Shown: positions 45,686 through 55,416 of the stretch, piece after piece
Layout of the letters: each line of letters opens with the position of its first letter
How positions within the stretch are numbered: position 1 is the first letter of the stretch
Origin: Luzula sylvatica
Taxonomy: Eukaryota; Streptophyta; Magnoliopsida; Poales; Juncaceae
NCBI GenBank assembly: GCA_946800325.1
Contig: OX326961.1
Span: forward strand, 45,843,415-45,907,414
Reading direction: 5' to 3'
Length of the DNA stretch: 64,000 nt
Made by a program: the position numbers and the translations under genes
The notes under the pieces: generated by a model
Database searches by the model: none
Seen by the model: only the letters and a program-made list of their open reading frames with translations
What the model was told of the DNA's origin: nothing

Positions 45686-46860
45686 CTAGCTTTTTTTTCG
45701 TGCAATTGCGCGGAAAACTTCGAGTTTGTTATGATTTAATTTTTCCTAATGTGTAATTGGATTCTACGTTTTTTTGTCTGATTGTTCACACATATGTGTT
45801 TTGGTGTATTTTTAACCCACTATTTTTTTTTATATTGTAAAAAATCTCTATCTTTTTTGCAAACTCCAAAAAAAATCCTCTACAAAACTTTTATTTCCAA
45901 ATATTCTCCTATGGATGATATCAAAAAAAATGACCAATTACCCTTCAATCTTCATAATTAATTTTTTTTTTTGTTATTTATTGTTAATATTAAGAAATTA
46001 ATAACCATTTCTTAACATGTAGTGATTTTAAAAAAATGAAATTATTACATAGTGTGTTCATATAATTTTAATATTTTTTTTATATTCAAGAAAAACTAAC
46101 ATAAGATAATAATAAAAAAATAAACAACAATAAAAAAAGCACATTAAAAATATATTGTAGAAACATATCTATTTAAACATCAAGTTTTTTATTTTCGTTG
46201 TCATTTTATTTTTGTAATAGTTTCATGATTTTGTATTTTTTTTTGAAATGTTTGCAATGTGTTCTTTGAGTATTATGTTCATCTTATTATTATTTTGTGT
46301 TAGTTTTTCAGGAAAAAATGTAAAATTCAAATATATATAATGTATGAAATATTAAAATTATATAAATATAACATATAATATTTTTTTTATTTATTATATG
46401 CTAAAAAAATTAGGATTTTTTTTTAAATTAATAAAAAATAATATATTTTTTTCAATTACTACATATGTAAATTGAAGAGGTTTTTACAATATCGAAAAAT
46501 TGAATGAGTTTTTTGAAAAAATTCCATATTTAATTGAGATAAATAAATATGAATGGACTTGGTCCACGATGGACCAAGGTTCATGTAATTTTTGAATTAG
46601 TTGGTTTATATATTATACCATGTTCAAATAAAAAACCAAATATTTTAGATCTTTTGATCAAGATCATATGGGTCATACTAAGTGATGATGTGGTCTCTTG
46701 TGAGGGCTTCAATTTTCCTAAAATTATATATATCATTAATAATAAGATAAAATATTAAATTAAATGACTCAACGGGTCAAGTGAGAAGCAACACCTAAAG
46801 ACACACGTAACAAAACACAGAAATAAAAAAAAAATACATGAGAGGTGACGTGGCTTCATA
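45686..46860 (-). mobile_element. Helitron-like 3' terminus; extent of the element uncertain
   Basis: On the minus strand, CCGCGCAATTGCACGA forms a short hairpin, followed by an A-run and terminal CTAG with T next, as at 8158 and 38101 but with different sequence. The body is disrupted by a Mutator-like copy (45838-46525). The end at 46860 is a guess. Confidence 0.4.
45838..46525. mobile_element. Diverged copy of the 16157 Mutator-like family
   Basis: CTCTATCTTTTTTGCAAACTCCAAAAAAAATCCTCTAC, read in pieces, matches the 16157 terminus. The right end (GAAGAGGTTTTTACAA ... GAGTTTTTTGAAAAAATT) is its decayed inverted partner. No clear duplication. Confidence 0.5.
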
Positions 46861-46901
46861 TGGTGATAGCAAATCTCTTAACTTTATACATAATTTTAAA
46901 T

Positions 46902-46938
46902 ATAAATTATAAATTATAAATTATAAATTATAAATTAT
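46902..46938 (+). repeat. (TTATAAA)n heptamer repeat
   Basis: Five units of TAAATTA/TTATAAA. The sequence looks like an Arabidopsis-type telomere heptamer in length only. Confidence 0.85.
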
Positions 46939-47377
46939 CCAGAGGACATATACTGAGCCCGAAAAAATGGGATAAAAGTTTTCGATAAAGTCAGCGGAAT
47001 CATTGGATTAATGGTTAATCAAGTTAAAAAATTAATATTAACAAAATATGATAGGTACTGATCAATTAACAAACCGAAAAAATAATATTTGAATTATTCA
47101 ATTATATTTTCATATCTATGAATATGAACTAATACAATTACTGTACAAGTACACCAACCATGTAAAACAAAAGGAAAATGTTGGACATACCCCCCTCTGT
47201 TTCTAGAATCACGATGACGTAAATATGAATTAACACCTTAAAAAATTAACACATTAATTCATGATTTGACATCTTAATTGAATGTTAATCATAAAATAAG
47301 ATAATTAAATCATAAATTAAGATGTTAAAACATGTATTTATGTGTTAATTTTTAAAATATTAAATCATATTTATGTA

Positions 47378-47426
<49 letters not shown>

Positions 47427-47802
47427 TGATTTTTGAAACTCTCGACATAATAGTGAGGATTGTGCACATCACTACTCAAAACAAAAATAACATTTCAACA
47501 TTGAAGTTACGCCTAAACTATATTTTCATTAATTCGTTTTGCTATTGCTGCTGATCTGGCAGATCTTTCAGTGTTGAAAAGACTGAAAACGAACATCAAT
47601 ACTATTTTTTTATTAACATTTGGTGACGAGGGCTTCTCAAACTTTACGTCAATGTCAATCCTTCGTGAAGTTTACTTTTGCATATTTTTTTCAATTGATA
47701 GTTTTGCATAAATTACCTACCAAAACTTTCTTTTCATGCAAATAACCCTTCTTGAAAGAATGTATTAAGCATTTCAACATTTTTCGGGATATAAATGCAT
47801 AA
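46939..47802. other. Intergenic; short (TA)n at 47389-47418
   Basis: No gene recognised. Confidence 0.4.
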
Positions 47803-48294
47803 TTACCACATCCACGTCCATCCATGACGAACGGAGGTCACCCACAAGAATTCCATCTCCTCCTCTTCTTCCATGCCAGTAGACAAGAGAAAATCCCGGC
47901 AGATAGGACACGTGGCCCTTTTATGTTGTAGCCACGTATCGAGACATGATCGGTGGAACAAATGGCAGCACTTCAATTCTCTTATCTCATCTCCTTCGAC
48001 AATCTCGCATAAGCAAACCACGCAGTGTACCGGGTCCGAACGTCCAGAAGTGCCGGATTTGTATTGCTTGACGTGAAGTTTTTTATCGCAGAATTCTCGA
48101 AAGGGTGTCGGCTCGGTGGTGGAGGTGACATGGCAGTTGAATATAGAACCCGAAGGCCAGTTGTAGTGGGATCGGGCATGTACTTGCATGAGACGGGTCG
48201 CCAAACGGGTTATGGTTTCTGTAAGGACTACTAGAAGGAGGGAGCAAGGGAAAGAGAGGATTATAGTTGCAAGAGCAATTTGCAGATTCACCAT
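47803..48294 (-). CDS. Membrane-anchored RING-H2 protein, probable E3 ubiquitin ligase
   Basis: 163 residues, intronless. An N-terminal hydrophobic segment (residues 5-26, LQIALATIILSFPCSLLLVV) can act as signal-anchor. The RING-H2 is complete: C91-x2-C94-x14-C109-x-H111-x2-H114-x2-C117-x11-C129-x2-C132, with W121 and P130. A run of Glu (142-146) precedes a Trp-rich C-terminus. The layout resembles small XERICO/RHA-type ligases, which are often stress- or hormone-induced; that is family knowledge and the substrate is unknown. The first ATG is taken as start. TATATATATT at 48347-48338 on the opposite side of a ~40-bp leader fits a TATA box, and a 78-bp tandem duplication lies further upstream. 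Confidence 0.88.
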   Translation of the reverse strand: MVNLQIALATIILSFPCSLLLVVLTETITRLATRLMQVHARSHYNWPSGSIFNCHVTSTTEPTPFREFCDKKLHVKQYKSGTSGRSDPVHCVVCLCEIVEGDEIRELKCCHLFHRSCLDTWLQHKRATCPICRDFLLSTGMEEEEEMEFLWVTSVRHGWTWMW

Positions 48295-48337
48295 TTTTGT
48301 TAGTGTATAGTGTATACTTAGCTAGTTATATTTTCCC

Positions 48338-48347
48338 TATATATATT
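48338..48347 (-). promoter_or_regulatory. TATA box of the membrane RING-H2 gene
   Basis: Minus strand AATATATATA, ~45 bp upstream of the ATG at 48294; the leader would be very short. Confidence 0.5.
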
Positions 48348-48397
48348 AGGTGCGGTTATATTATGATCTGAGTTTTAGAAGGGGGAGAGGGTGGGGG

Positions 48398-48553
48398 AGA
48401 GTGAAGACTATTTAACCAACTATTTCTTAATATTAAGTAAGAATGGTTCATTTAAATGAAAAGTTAATTATATGGAGAGTGGAGACTATTTAACCAACTA
48501 TTTCTTAATATTAAGTAAGAATGGTTCATTTAAATGAAAAGTTAATTATATAT
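48398..48553. repeat. 78-bp tandem duplication upstream of the RING-H2 gene
   Basis: Units 48398-48475 and 48476-48553 both read AGAGTGRAGACTATTTAACC ... AAAGTTAATTATAT, differing by one base near the start. Located 100-260 bp upstream of the ATG, so probably within the promoter. Confidence 0.9.
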
Positions 48554-48652
48554 CACATGTCAATTAATTGTGTGTTTCTTGTTAATTATCAAATCAATTA
48601 AAGGTGTTAATTGGGATAAAGATTGTGATGGTGAAATATAGGTAAATGGCTT

Positions 48653-48655
<3 letters not shown>

Positions 48656-48690
<35 letters not shown>
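48656..48690. repeat. (TA)n, left flank of element 48691-50092
   Basis: Uninterrupted TA dinucleotides. Confidence 0.9.
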
Positions 48691-48693
<3 letters not shown>

Positions 48694-50090
48694 GCCGGTT
48701 CCGTTGAGATCTTAGTTCGAGTCCTTATTTTGAGTCCAAATCTGAGTCGTTGATTAAAATTGGATGAGTGGCTGATCTTTAATTAAAATCCAAATATTAC
48801 ATGCTGCCCCTTGCCCTGCCCGTTATGTTAATTTCTATTTGAAAACCAAGACCTTCCCTAAATTAAAATACTTGTCCATTACCTTATACAGCACGAGCCT
48901 CTTTCCCTTCCTCCCTCCCTCCCTAAACCAAACTATTATATCTCGCTCATGGTTCTTCTCTAGATCTCACTAAAAAATTGAAAAGTTGAAACCTCATGAA
49001 AAATGCACTATGTAAAAGTCGACAATAAAAAGCTAAAATAGCCAGTCAATCTTCCATGCCACCATCTCTCATGCATCTTCAGTCTTCTTCATCTCTAATT
49101 ATGCTCTCACCAAAATTTTGCATTTCAATTCCTCCATTCTGATACAAGTTAGATTTTCTAATTAATCGAGTTGACATGATTCTTTTTCTACTGCACATCT
49201 AGTTACCTACCTATGCAGCCTTAATCTTAATTTTTTTTATCAATATCTTTAATCGCAAATTGCACCGTTCAAACCTAACCGTTGATTGCTTCCAAGTTTC
49301 ATCAGATCGAAAAAAATTTCATCTTCCGTGTTAATAAATTGATTTTGCCATTGCTTTGAGCCCGCCTAAACTAGGATTGAGCATTTGTTTTACCTCTCCC
49401 ATTATTTTTTGTTGAAATGTACATTCATATATTTCTCTAAATTTTAATTTGTTCAAACTTAATTTGCAGTCAGTAATACAAGTTAATTTATGATTATATC
49501 AAGATTTTGCATTTTCACGATAGATTCAATGCACAATGCAGTTTGTCCTTCTAGGATGTTTAGTGAACAAATTAATGCACTGAACTGCAAACATACTAGG
49601 AAGATTGGTGTCGAGGATTACTTTGGATGTGATAGCTTGAAGCTCGGCTCGTTGTGATGGACCAATCTAATAATTTTCTTAAATGAAAACATATTAGTTA
49701 TTCAAGTATAAAGTAAGATTCCAGGATTTGGTATACACTGATATCGTTGGTGCTGATGGTGCAAATAGGAATCTGTGAAGTCTTTGGAGAAGAAGATAAT
49801 CGTTTAATTGTGGGAGAAGAAGAGAAATCCCTGATGCTTACTAGGACGTGCAATAAAAGAAACATACATACTTGTTATGTTGCAAACAAGGCAATGAATA
49901 AAATCAGATGCTTTTTTGGCATGTCAATGATTCGAGCAATATATATCAGTCCCAAATCTCGGGCAGGGAAATGAAGAGGTTGTAAAATTTAGATTTTGAA
50001 ATAAATATCCACCACTCGTCAAATCTTGATCGATGGCTCATAATCGGACTCAAAATAAGAACTCAAAATAAGATCTCAACGGAACCGTCA

Positions 50091-50092
<2 letters not shown>
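48691..50092. mobile_element. 1.4-kb terminal-inverted-repeat element inside (TA)n
   Basis: The left end GGGGCCGGTTCCGTTGAGAT and the reversed right end GGTGACGGTTCCGTTGAGAT share 15 of 20 positions or more, and continue CTTAGTT/CTTATTT and CTTATTTTGAGTCC. Both flanks are (TA)n. The interior (48790-49980) is not simple repeat. A plus frame at 49747-49974 (75 codons) has no recognised domain, and TCTTTCCCTTCCTCCCTCCC near 48900 looks like a gene leader, so captured host sequence is possible. Confidence 0.75.

Positions 50093-50135
<43 letters not shown>
50093..50135. repeat. (TA)n between two elements
   Basis: Uninterrupted TA tract separating the elements 48691-50092 and 50136-50367. Confidence 0.9.
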
Positions 50136-50138
<3 letters not shown>

Positions 50139-50365
50139 GAGTGCTATGATAGACCCATTTTCTTATCATGGACCCATTTTCAAAAAATTATTTTAAGAAT
50201 TTTAGCTATTTATTAATTAATTCTACAAAATTTATGTTTTGAATAACATTAAATGATAAATATACACTAGAATCTTACAAAAAATATCATTATTTCACAA
50301 ATATTCGAATTTTTTTTAAAAAAAAATGGGTCCATGATAAGAAAATGGGTCTATCATAGCACTCC

Positions 50366-50367
<2 letters not shown>
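50136..50367. mobile_element. 232-bp MITE with perfect ~45-bp terminal inverted repeats inside (TA)n
   Basis: GGGGAGTGCTATGATAGACC through CTTATCATGGACCCATTTT at the left is perfectly mirrored at the right. The flanks are (TA)n on both sides. The perfect termini argue for recent activity. No ORF. Confidence 0.9.

Positions 50368-50434
<67 letters not shown>
50368..50434. repeat. (TA)n microsatellite
   Basis: About 33 TA units, right flank of the 232-bp MITE. Confidence 0.9.
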
Positions 50435-50435
<1 letters not shown>

Positions 50436-51105
50436 CCAGGTTTTGCACCGTGTCCTTCAATTTTATCCACACATTCTTTATGGGTGTTTAACATATGTGA
50501 ATAATTAACATACATGGTAATTATCGTGTTAGTGATATTAATTATGTGTTGTAATATTGTCATTTATATGCTTATTAATAGAGTGATGAATTTTAGTTAT
50601 AAAATTAAGCATTAAATGTGTCAATTAAGTTGTGGGCATTTTGATGTGTAGAATATTGTGGGTGGTGCTTCTATTTTCTATGATGGACTGAATTAGAAAA
50701 TCCACATTAGGGAACCCAAAATGTATGTCTTTGTGAAAATATGCCGTGTGGCTATAAAAGCAAATTGGTCCCAAGCACATATGAAATTATGTCATTCTCT
50801 TTTATATCCCATTAAGAAAAGAGAGAGATTCATAGGAGAAAAGAAACCGAAGGATTCTTCAAATTGGAGATCATAAAGTGCTTAGAATTCCAAATCTTTG
50901 CGACTAAGGCTTCATGAACGCAATAACGATGATGGCGCGACATCAATTCGGACGGATTTCATACGCTTCCGCATACGGTTAAGGTACGATTTTGATTAAG
51001 TTTATTCGGTTGAATTCACATAGTTATTACGGTCCGTTTTGTACGGGCAAAATGAATTATTTTATTCATGGGGCGGTGCCGGATCGTTGCCGCCGCCCCA
51101 ACAAT

Positions 51106-51117
51106 TGGTATCAGAGC
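51106..51117 (+). other. Primer binding site (initiator tRNA-Met) of the outer element
   Basis: TGGTATCAGAGC, two bases after the 5' LTR end. Confidence 0.9.
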
Positions 51118-51348
51118 GAAACTATGTTGAATCACGGTTTAATTGGAAGAGAAACAAAGTTTAAAGTATTTCGCACGATTTTTCTGTCCAATTTCGGTTA
51201 ATTTCAAGTTTTGAGCGAAACGGGTCATAAACGGGTCGTAAAATTAGAGAGAAAGAAAGGCTTTTAGGAAATTTGTACTGCCTCTTTGTACTCAGTAGAC
51301 GATTCCGGACACATCTATGGTCCCCGTTTCGTGAACGGACGTCGGTGG

Positions 51349-52670
51349 TGTTGGTTAAGTCTAACCTAGAGGGGGGTGAATAGGTAACCTAGTGGGCAAT
51401 TTTCGACTAGGTATACAAATTCTAACTGCGGAATCTAATTAATGAAATTTGAATAGAGTATAAAATACCGATCACTCGAACACACGATGTTGATTACGGA
51501 GTTCAGTAGGTGGTTGCTATGTAGCTTTAACTCACCATTTACTTGCTTAATCGACCGATTCGATTAGTGGCAAGTACCTACGTCTCCGGGAATGCCTTGC
51601 GCCTCTTTTTGGCGTTCGATTGAATTCCAACTCACTCGATTACAAGGTTTTGCCTAGATCGATTTACACGCTTCTATCGATCTATAGCTTAGGCTCTTTA
51701 CAAGTTTTTTTGTACTAGCCTATTACAATTTTCACTAATCGAACTACAACGTGATCGGTCACGTGAGTGGGAAACGATTGGTGGAGGATATCGAAAGTAG
51801 ATCAAAGATCTAAAGAGGGTTTCTCAAGCTATCAATGAATATAGATGATCACAGCTTTTTGGATTTCTCTCTTTTTGTATTGAAAGTCTGAAAGTGGAGA
51901 GTATTGAGAGAAAGATCCTTGAAGGATTCTATTTATACTCTCTATAGAAATCCTTCAGAAAACTGCAAGTCCGTTCAGAACGCACAATGTTCGTTCTGAA
52001 CGCACTTGAAATTGTACTAGCCGTTTCAAAATAACGTGCAAGTACATTTGTTAGTTCGTTTGAACGAACAAAGTCCGTTCAGAACGAACTCAATTATACA
52101 TTGCTTTTGTTGTTCACAGTGACGTTAGTCCGTTCAACGCACACAAATTGTAGGTGAACGGATTCTAAGTGTCCGTTCGAACGTACAAGTTTGTTCGTTC
52201 GAACGAACACAAACCTGTGACAAGGGTGGTTCAATCAAGAGACGATATTTTGATATGTGGTAAGTCCGTTCTGAACGAACTTGGAGTTCGTTCAGAACGC
52301 ACTTCTTGCTTGATTGAACTCTTTGTTATTTGAACATGATTTTACTTGAGATCTACTTGGTTTTTCCCTAAGGTTTATTTGTGGCGAATCCCACTCACGG
52401 AAGGCTTCGACATCTTGATTCTTGATATGCTTCAAGGGCCTTCCTTCTAATCTTCTTTTGTTTTGCTTCTTGTTCCTTCGAAGCTCTTCATCATCTTCAT
52501 TCATGTGCGTCTTGATTTTCTCCGTGATTCTTCGACGTCTTTGATCCTTGTTATTCTTGATTGATCATTTCATTTTGTACCTGTCTCCTACACATTTATC
52601 TTGCTAGATTTTGTTAGTAGTATCGACATTGTATTTGAGATAATCAAACAATAGGAAATTTGAACCAACA
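51349..52670 (-). repeat. 3' LTR of the nested element
   Basis: 1322 bp, TGTTGGTT...AACCAACA ends. Contains eight or more CGTTC(N)GAACG palindromes (51969-52302). A 70-codon minus frame at 52504-52292, identical at 57823-57611, is LTR sequence rather than a gene. Confidence 0.92.
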
Positions 52671-53141
52671 AACTCCCCCTTTTGATTCATTTCAAAACAA
52701 TGTCGATTTGGAGAGATACATCGATTATCGGTATCTTTCCAATACGATTATCCTTTCTCCCCCTTTTTGAAAGTGGATCAAAAGGGAGTGTAATGGAAAA
52801 ATCATGAAGGAAAGCTCCCCCTACATACAAACTCCCTAAACACGTGCATATCGCTCGTGTATAGGCTTTGATGTAGTTGAATACTCTTTAAATTATGAAT
52901 GATTTTTGAGATTAGTATGTGATATAGTTTTTGAATTTTAGTAATGAAAATGTTAACTAAAAATATAATACTCATTTGCACAAATATTTTAACCAAATCT
53001 ATTCTTAACACAATTTCAAATTTTAGCACAACTAAACAAGAGTTTTGAAAACAAATATGTCAAAGAAACATGCAAATAGCTACTAATTTTTTAGAAAATA
53101 TTTTTATGCTCTAATGAGCTAGGTAGACGCACACAACTCTA

Positions 53142-54390
53142 ATCGTCTCCGGTCGAGTCTTCCTCCTCGGGATCGTCGTTGGTTTGAAGGCGACGGTTCA
53201 ATGCCTCGAAGTTGGTGTCCATGCGTTCAAATAGTTCGGCACGAAGTTAAACCGCATGGCTCCGGGTGAGAGTGTTGTCGGCGAAGATCTCATCTCGTAT
53301 TTCTTCGGTGCGAGTGTTTTATGGCGAGGGTTTGGGCTTCGAGAAGTGCTTGGATGTCCTCGAGAGTGAACGACGGTTGAGTGGATGAGCTCGAACCATC
53401 ATTGAGTGCACGGCGTTTGTGCCCGCGGGAGGATTCCGGAGGATTGGCGGTCTCTTGCGCCGGAGGGTCAAAAGAAACCCATGCGGAGGGAATCTCGGGA
53501 AAGTAGTATGGGCCGGCTCGGTTGTTTCGACTATAGTGGTCCGAGAGTGCTTTCTTGCCTTTGCTAGTTAATCCGAAAACTTCGAGGCGTTCGGGAGTCA
53601 AGAGATTTTCGGTTGTTACCTTCTCGAATGGCCAATCAGATTCCGGTATCGTAATCCCGAATTTGAAACATGCGAGAGTGATTATGTGTCCATAGGGATG
53701 AGAGGAGGTGCCGACTCGCAACGAGTATTCCATATGCTTGATGATCAAGTTTGGAACGTTGATGGTGGGTGTATCTTGGTACCAAAGGTTGTAGATCAAA
53801 ACCTTGTTTCGAGCTTCGAGATTTGTTTTGAGTTTTACAACCGGGGTAAGAACGTTGTTCCCGATTTGCCAAGTGACCCGGAGATTTGGTTCGTGTTTCG
53901 TGGCGTAATCGTATATTCTATCATTCGTGGTGATTTTGTCTACCTCGTCCTAGGCGTTTCCGTGATACGAATAACCACGACTAATATAGAACCTTTCACC
54001 GTCCGCGGACAACCCAAGCCATTCGATTAAATTTGATTCGGAAATAGTTATCTCCTTACCGAGGAGATAGCTTCGAATGCATTTCTCATCATCGTCGTGC
54101 TTGACATGAACGTAGAAATGACGCACGATTTGGTTGTATGCGGGGTATTGAAGACTACACAACCCACCGAGACTCCAATTGTCGATTCGATGTTGCACTT
54201 TTTCGCGAAGCGTGATAGCCTCGAGGGGAATTTCCACCTAAAAGCATTTCACCACCGGACGCTCTTTGAACTCGTCCTGAAATTTGCGTGCTCGCGTAAT
54301 TGATTCGAAAAGGTAGTGGTTTTCGGTATTATTGAACTCAAATCGGCGATTGCCGGTTGGTAATGGTTGTTTGGCCCTCTTTGTAGACAT
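53142..54390 (-). pseudogene. Second ORF of the nested element, broken (plant transposon-associated domain)
   Basis: Starts at an ATG at 54390 (MSTKRAKQPLPTGNRR) only five bases after a long CT tract and is interrupted by in-frame stops near 54240 and 53950 and a frameshift near 53290. The remaining blocks (54237-53950 and 53799-53290) hold the region around LCSLQYPAYNQIVRHFY and ITISESNLIEWLGL. This resembles the putative plant transposon protein domain found in many non-autonomous plant retroelements. The C-terminal part is Ser-rich, with an acidic end. Function unknown; no catalytic motif visible. Confidence 0.6.
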
Positions 54391-54393
54391 TTT

Positions 54394-54394
<1 letters not shown>

Positions 54395-54455
<61 letters not shown>
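54395..54455. repeat. (GA)n tract directly upstream of the second ORF
   Basis: About 30 GA units (CT on the coding strand), ending a few bases before the ATG. Confidence 0.95.
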
Positions 54456-54457
<2 letters not shown>

Positions 54458-54494
54458 TTAGGAAGAAAGCAGTCGAACAGGTTTTATGCAGTTA

Positions 54495-54840
54495 TCGTGA
54501 ACTCCGTTGCAACGGAAGTTTAGTTACGTTGTAACGCAATCGTCGATTTTGGGGGTATTCAACTGGTATTTCAGTAGTTCGTTACAACGAAATAGGTTTG
54601 TTGTAACGCACATGTCCGTTGTAACGGATTGGTTTATCCGTTATAACGGACTTCTGTGTTTGGAGAGGCTTTCTGAGCTGAGGTAGACCGTTGTAACACA
54701 GGAACTTCCGTTACCACGGAGAGGGCATATCCGTTGCAACGGATTAGTTTATCCGTTGTAACGAAACTTGTGATGTAGCAGGTTTTAGCTCGCCTTATTG
54801 AGTTCCGTTGTAACGCACATTGGTGCGTTGTAACGGACTA
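54495..54840. repeat. Array of ~12 CCGTTnnAACGG palindromes
   Basis: Imperfect palindromes such as CCGTTGCAACGGA, CCGTTGTAACGGA, CCGTTATAACGGA and TCGTTACAACGAA at 54500, 54525, 54577, 54600, 54615, 54636, 54689, 54707, 54731, 54752, 54807 and 54824 (approximate). Non-coding, between the second ORF and gag of the nested element. Confidence 0.85.
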
Positions 54841-55416
54841 TCTTCTGAGAAGAAGTTTTAAAATTTTGATTTTGAAGAGGCTTTGTGTGTCAAAAATTCC
54901 AAAAATATATATTTTTATTTAAAATTGGTTTTATGGATGTGGAAGTATGTAATTTTTGAAAAATTTGTGTACAAAAATTTTATACAAATGAGCATGCGAG
55001 TATTCAAGACAATCGATGATATTTGTATAATTACAAATAGCTTTAATGCTTAAGTCATTTATAGAGATATTATACCTTTGCTCCGGTCATGGACCCGAGA
55101 ACCAAGCTTACGAATGAGAGGTCTTGATCGATTTCTAGAGCTCATTTTTCCTCTATGGTAGATTGTGAAGTTTTGTATACGATGAGCTCTTCGACTTCTC
55201 TCTTCGCTCTTGTGTGCCTACATGGAAGCGAAATACCTTTCTTGCCCTTTTTGTAAGTGTGTAGATAGTTAAAAACATTTTTTTTTTTTTTTTTTTTTTG
55301 GAAAAAATAGGGAATTCATATTGAAAGTCAATCTAATATGAATTCTTGTACTCATACTCCCCCTCAATGTTTGGCTTATGGTAGTGTGGTGAGGGAGTGA
55401 GTTTTTCACACATGAT

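Noticed and set aside
46902..46938. Interstitial telomere repeat
   Set aside because: The heptamer is TTATAAA, not TTTAGGG.
47873..48234. Plus-strand frames across the RING-H2 gene
   Set aside because: Antisense of the minus-strand gene with all eight RING ligands.
52292..52504. 70-codon minus frame duplicated exactly at 57611-57823
   Set aside because: The duplication is explained by the frame lying in the two LTRs; no domain or independent conservation.
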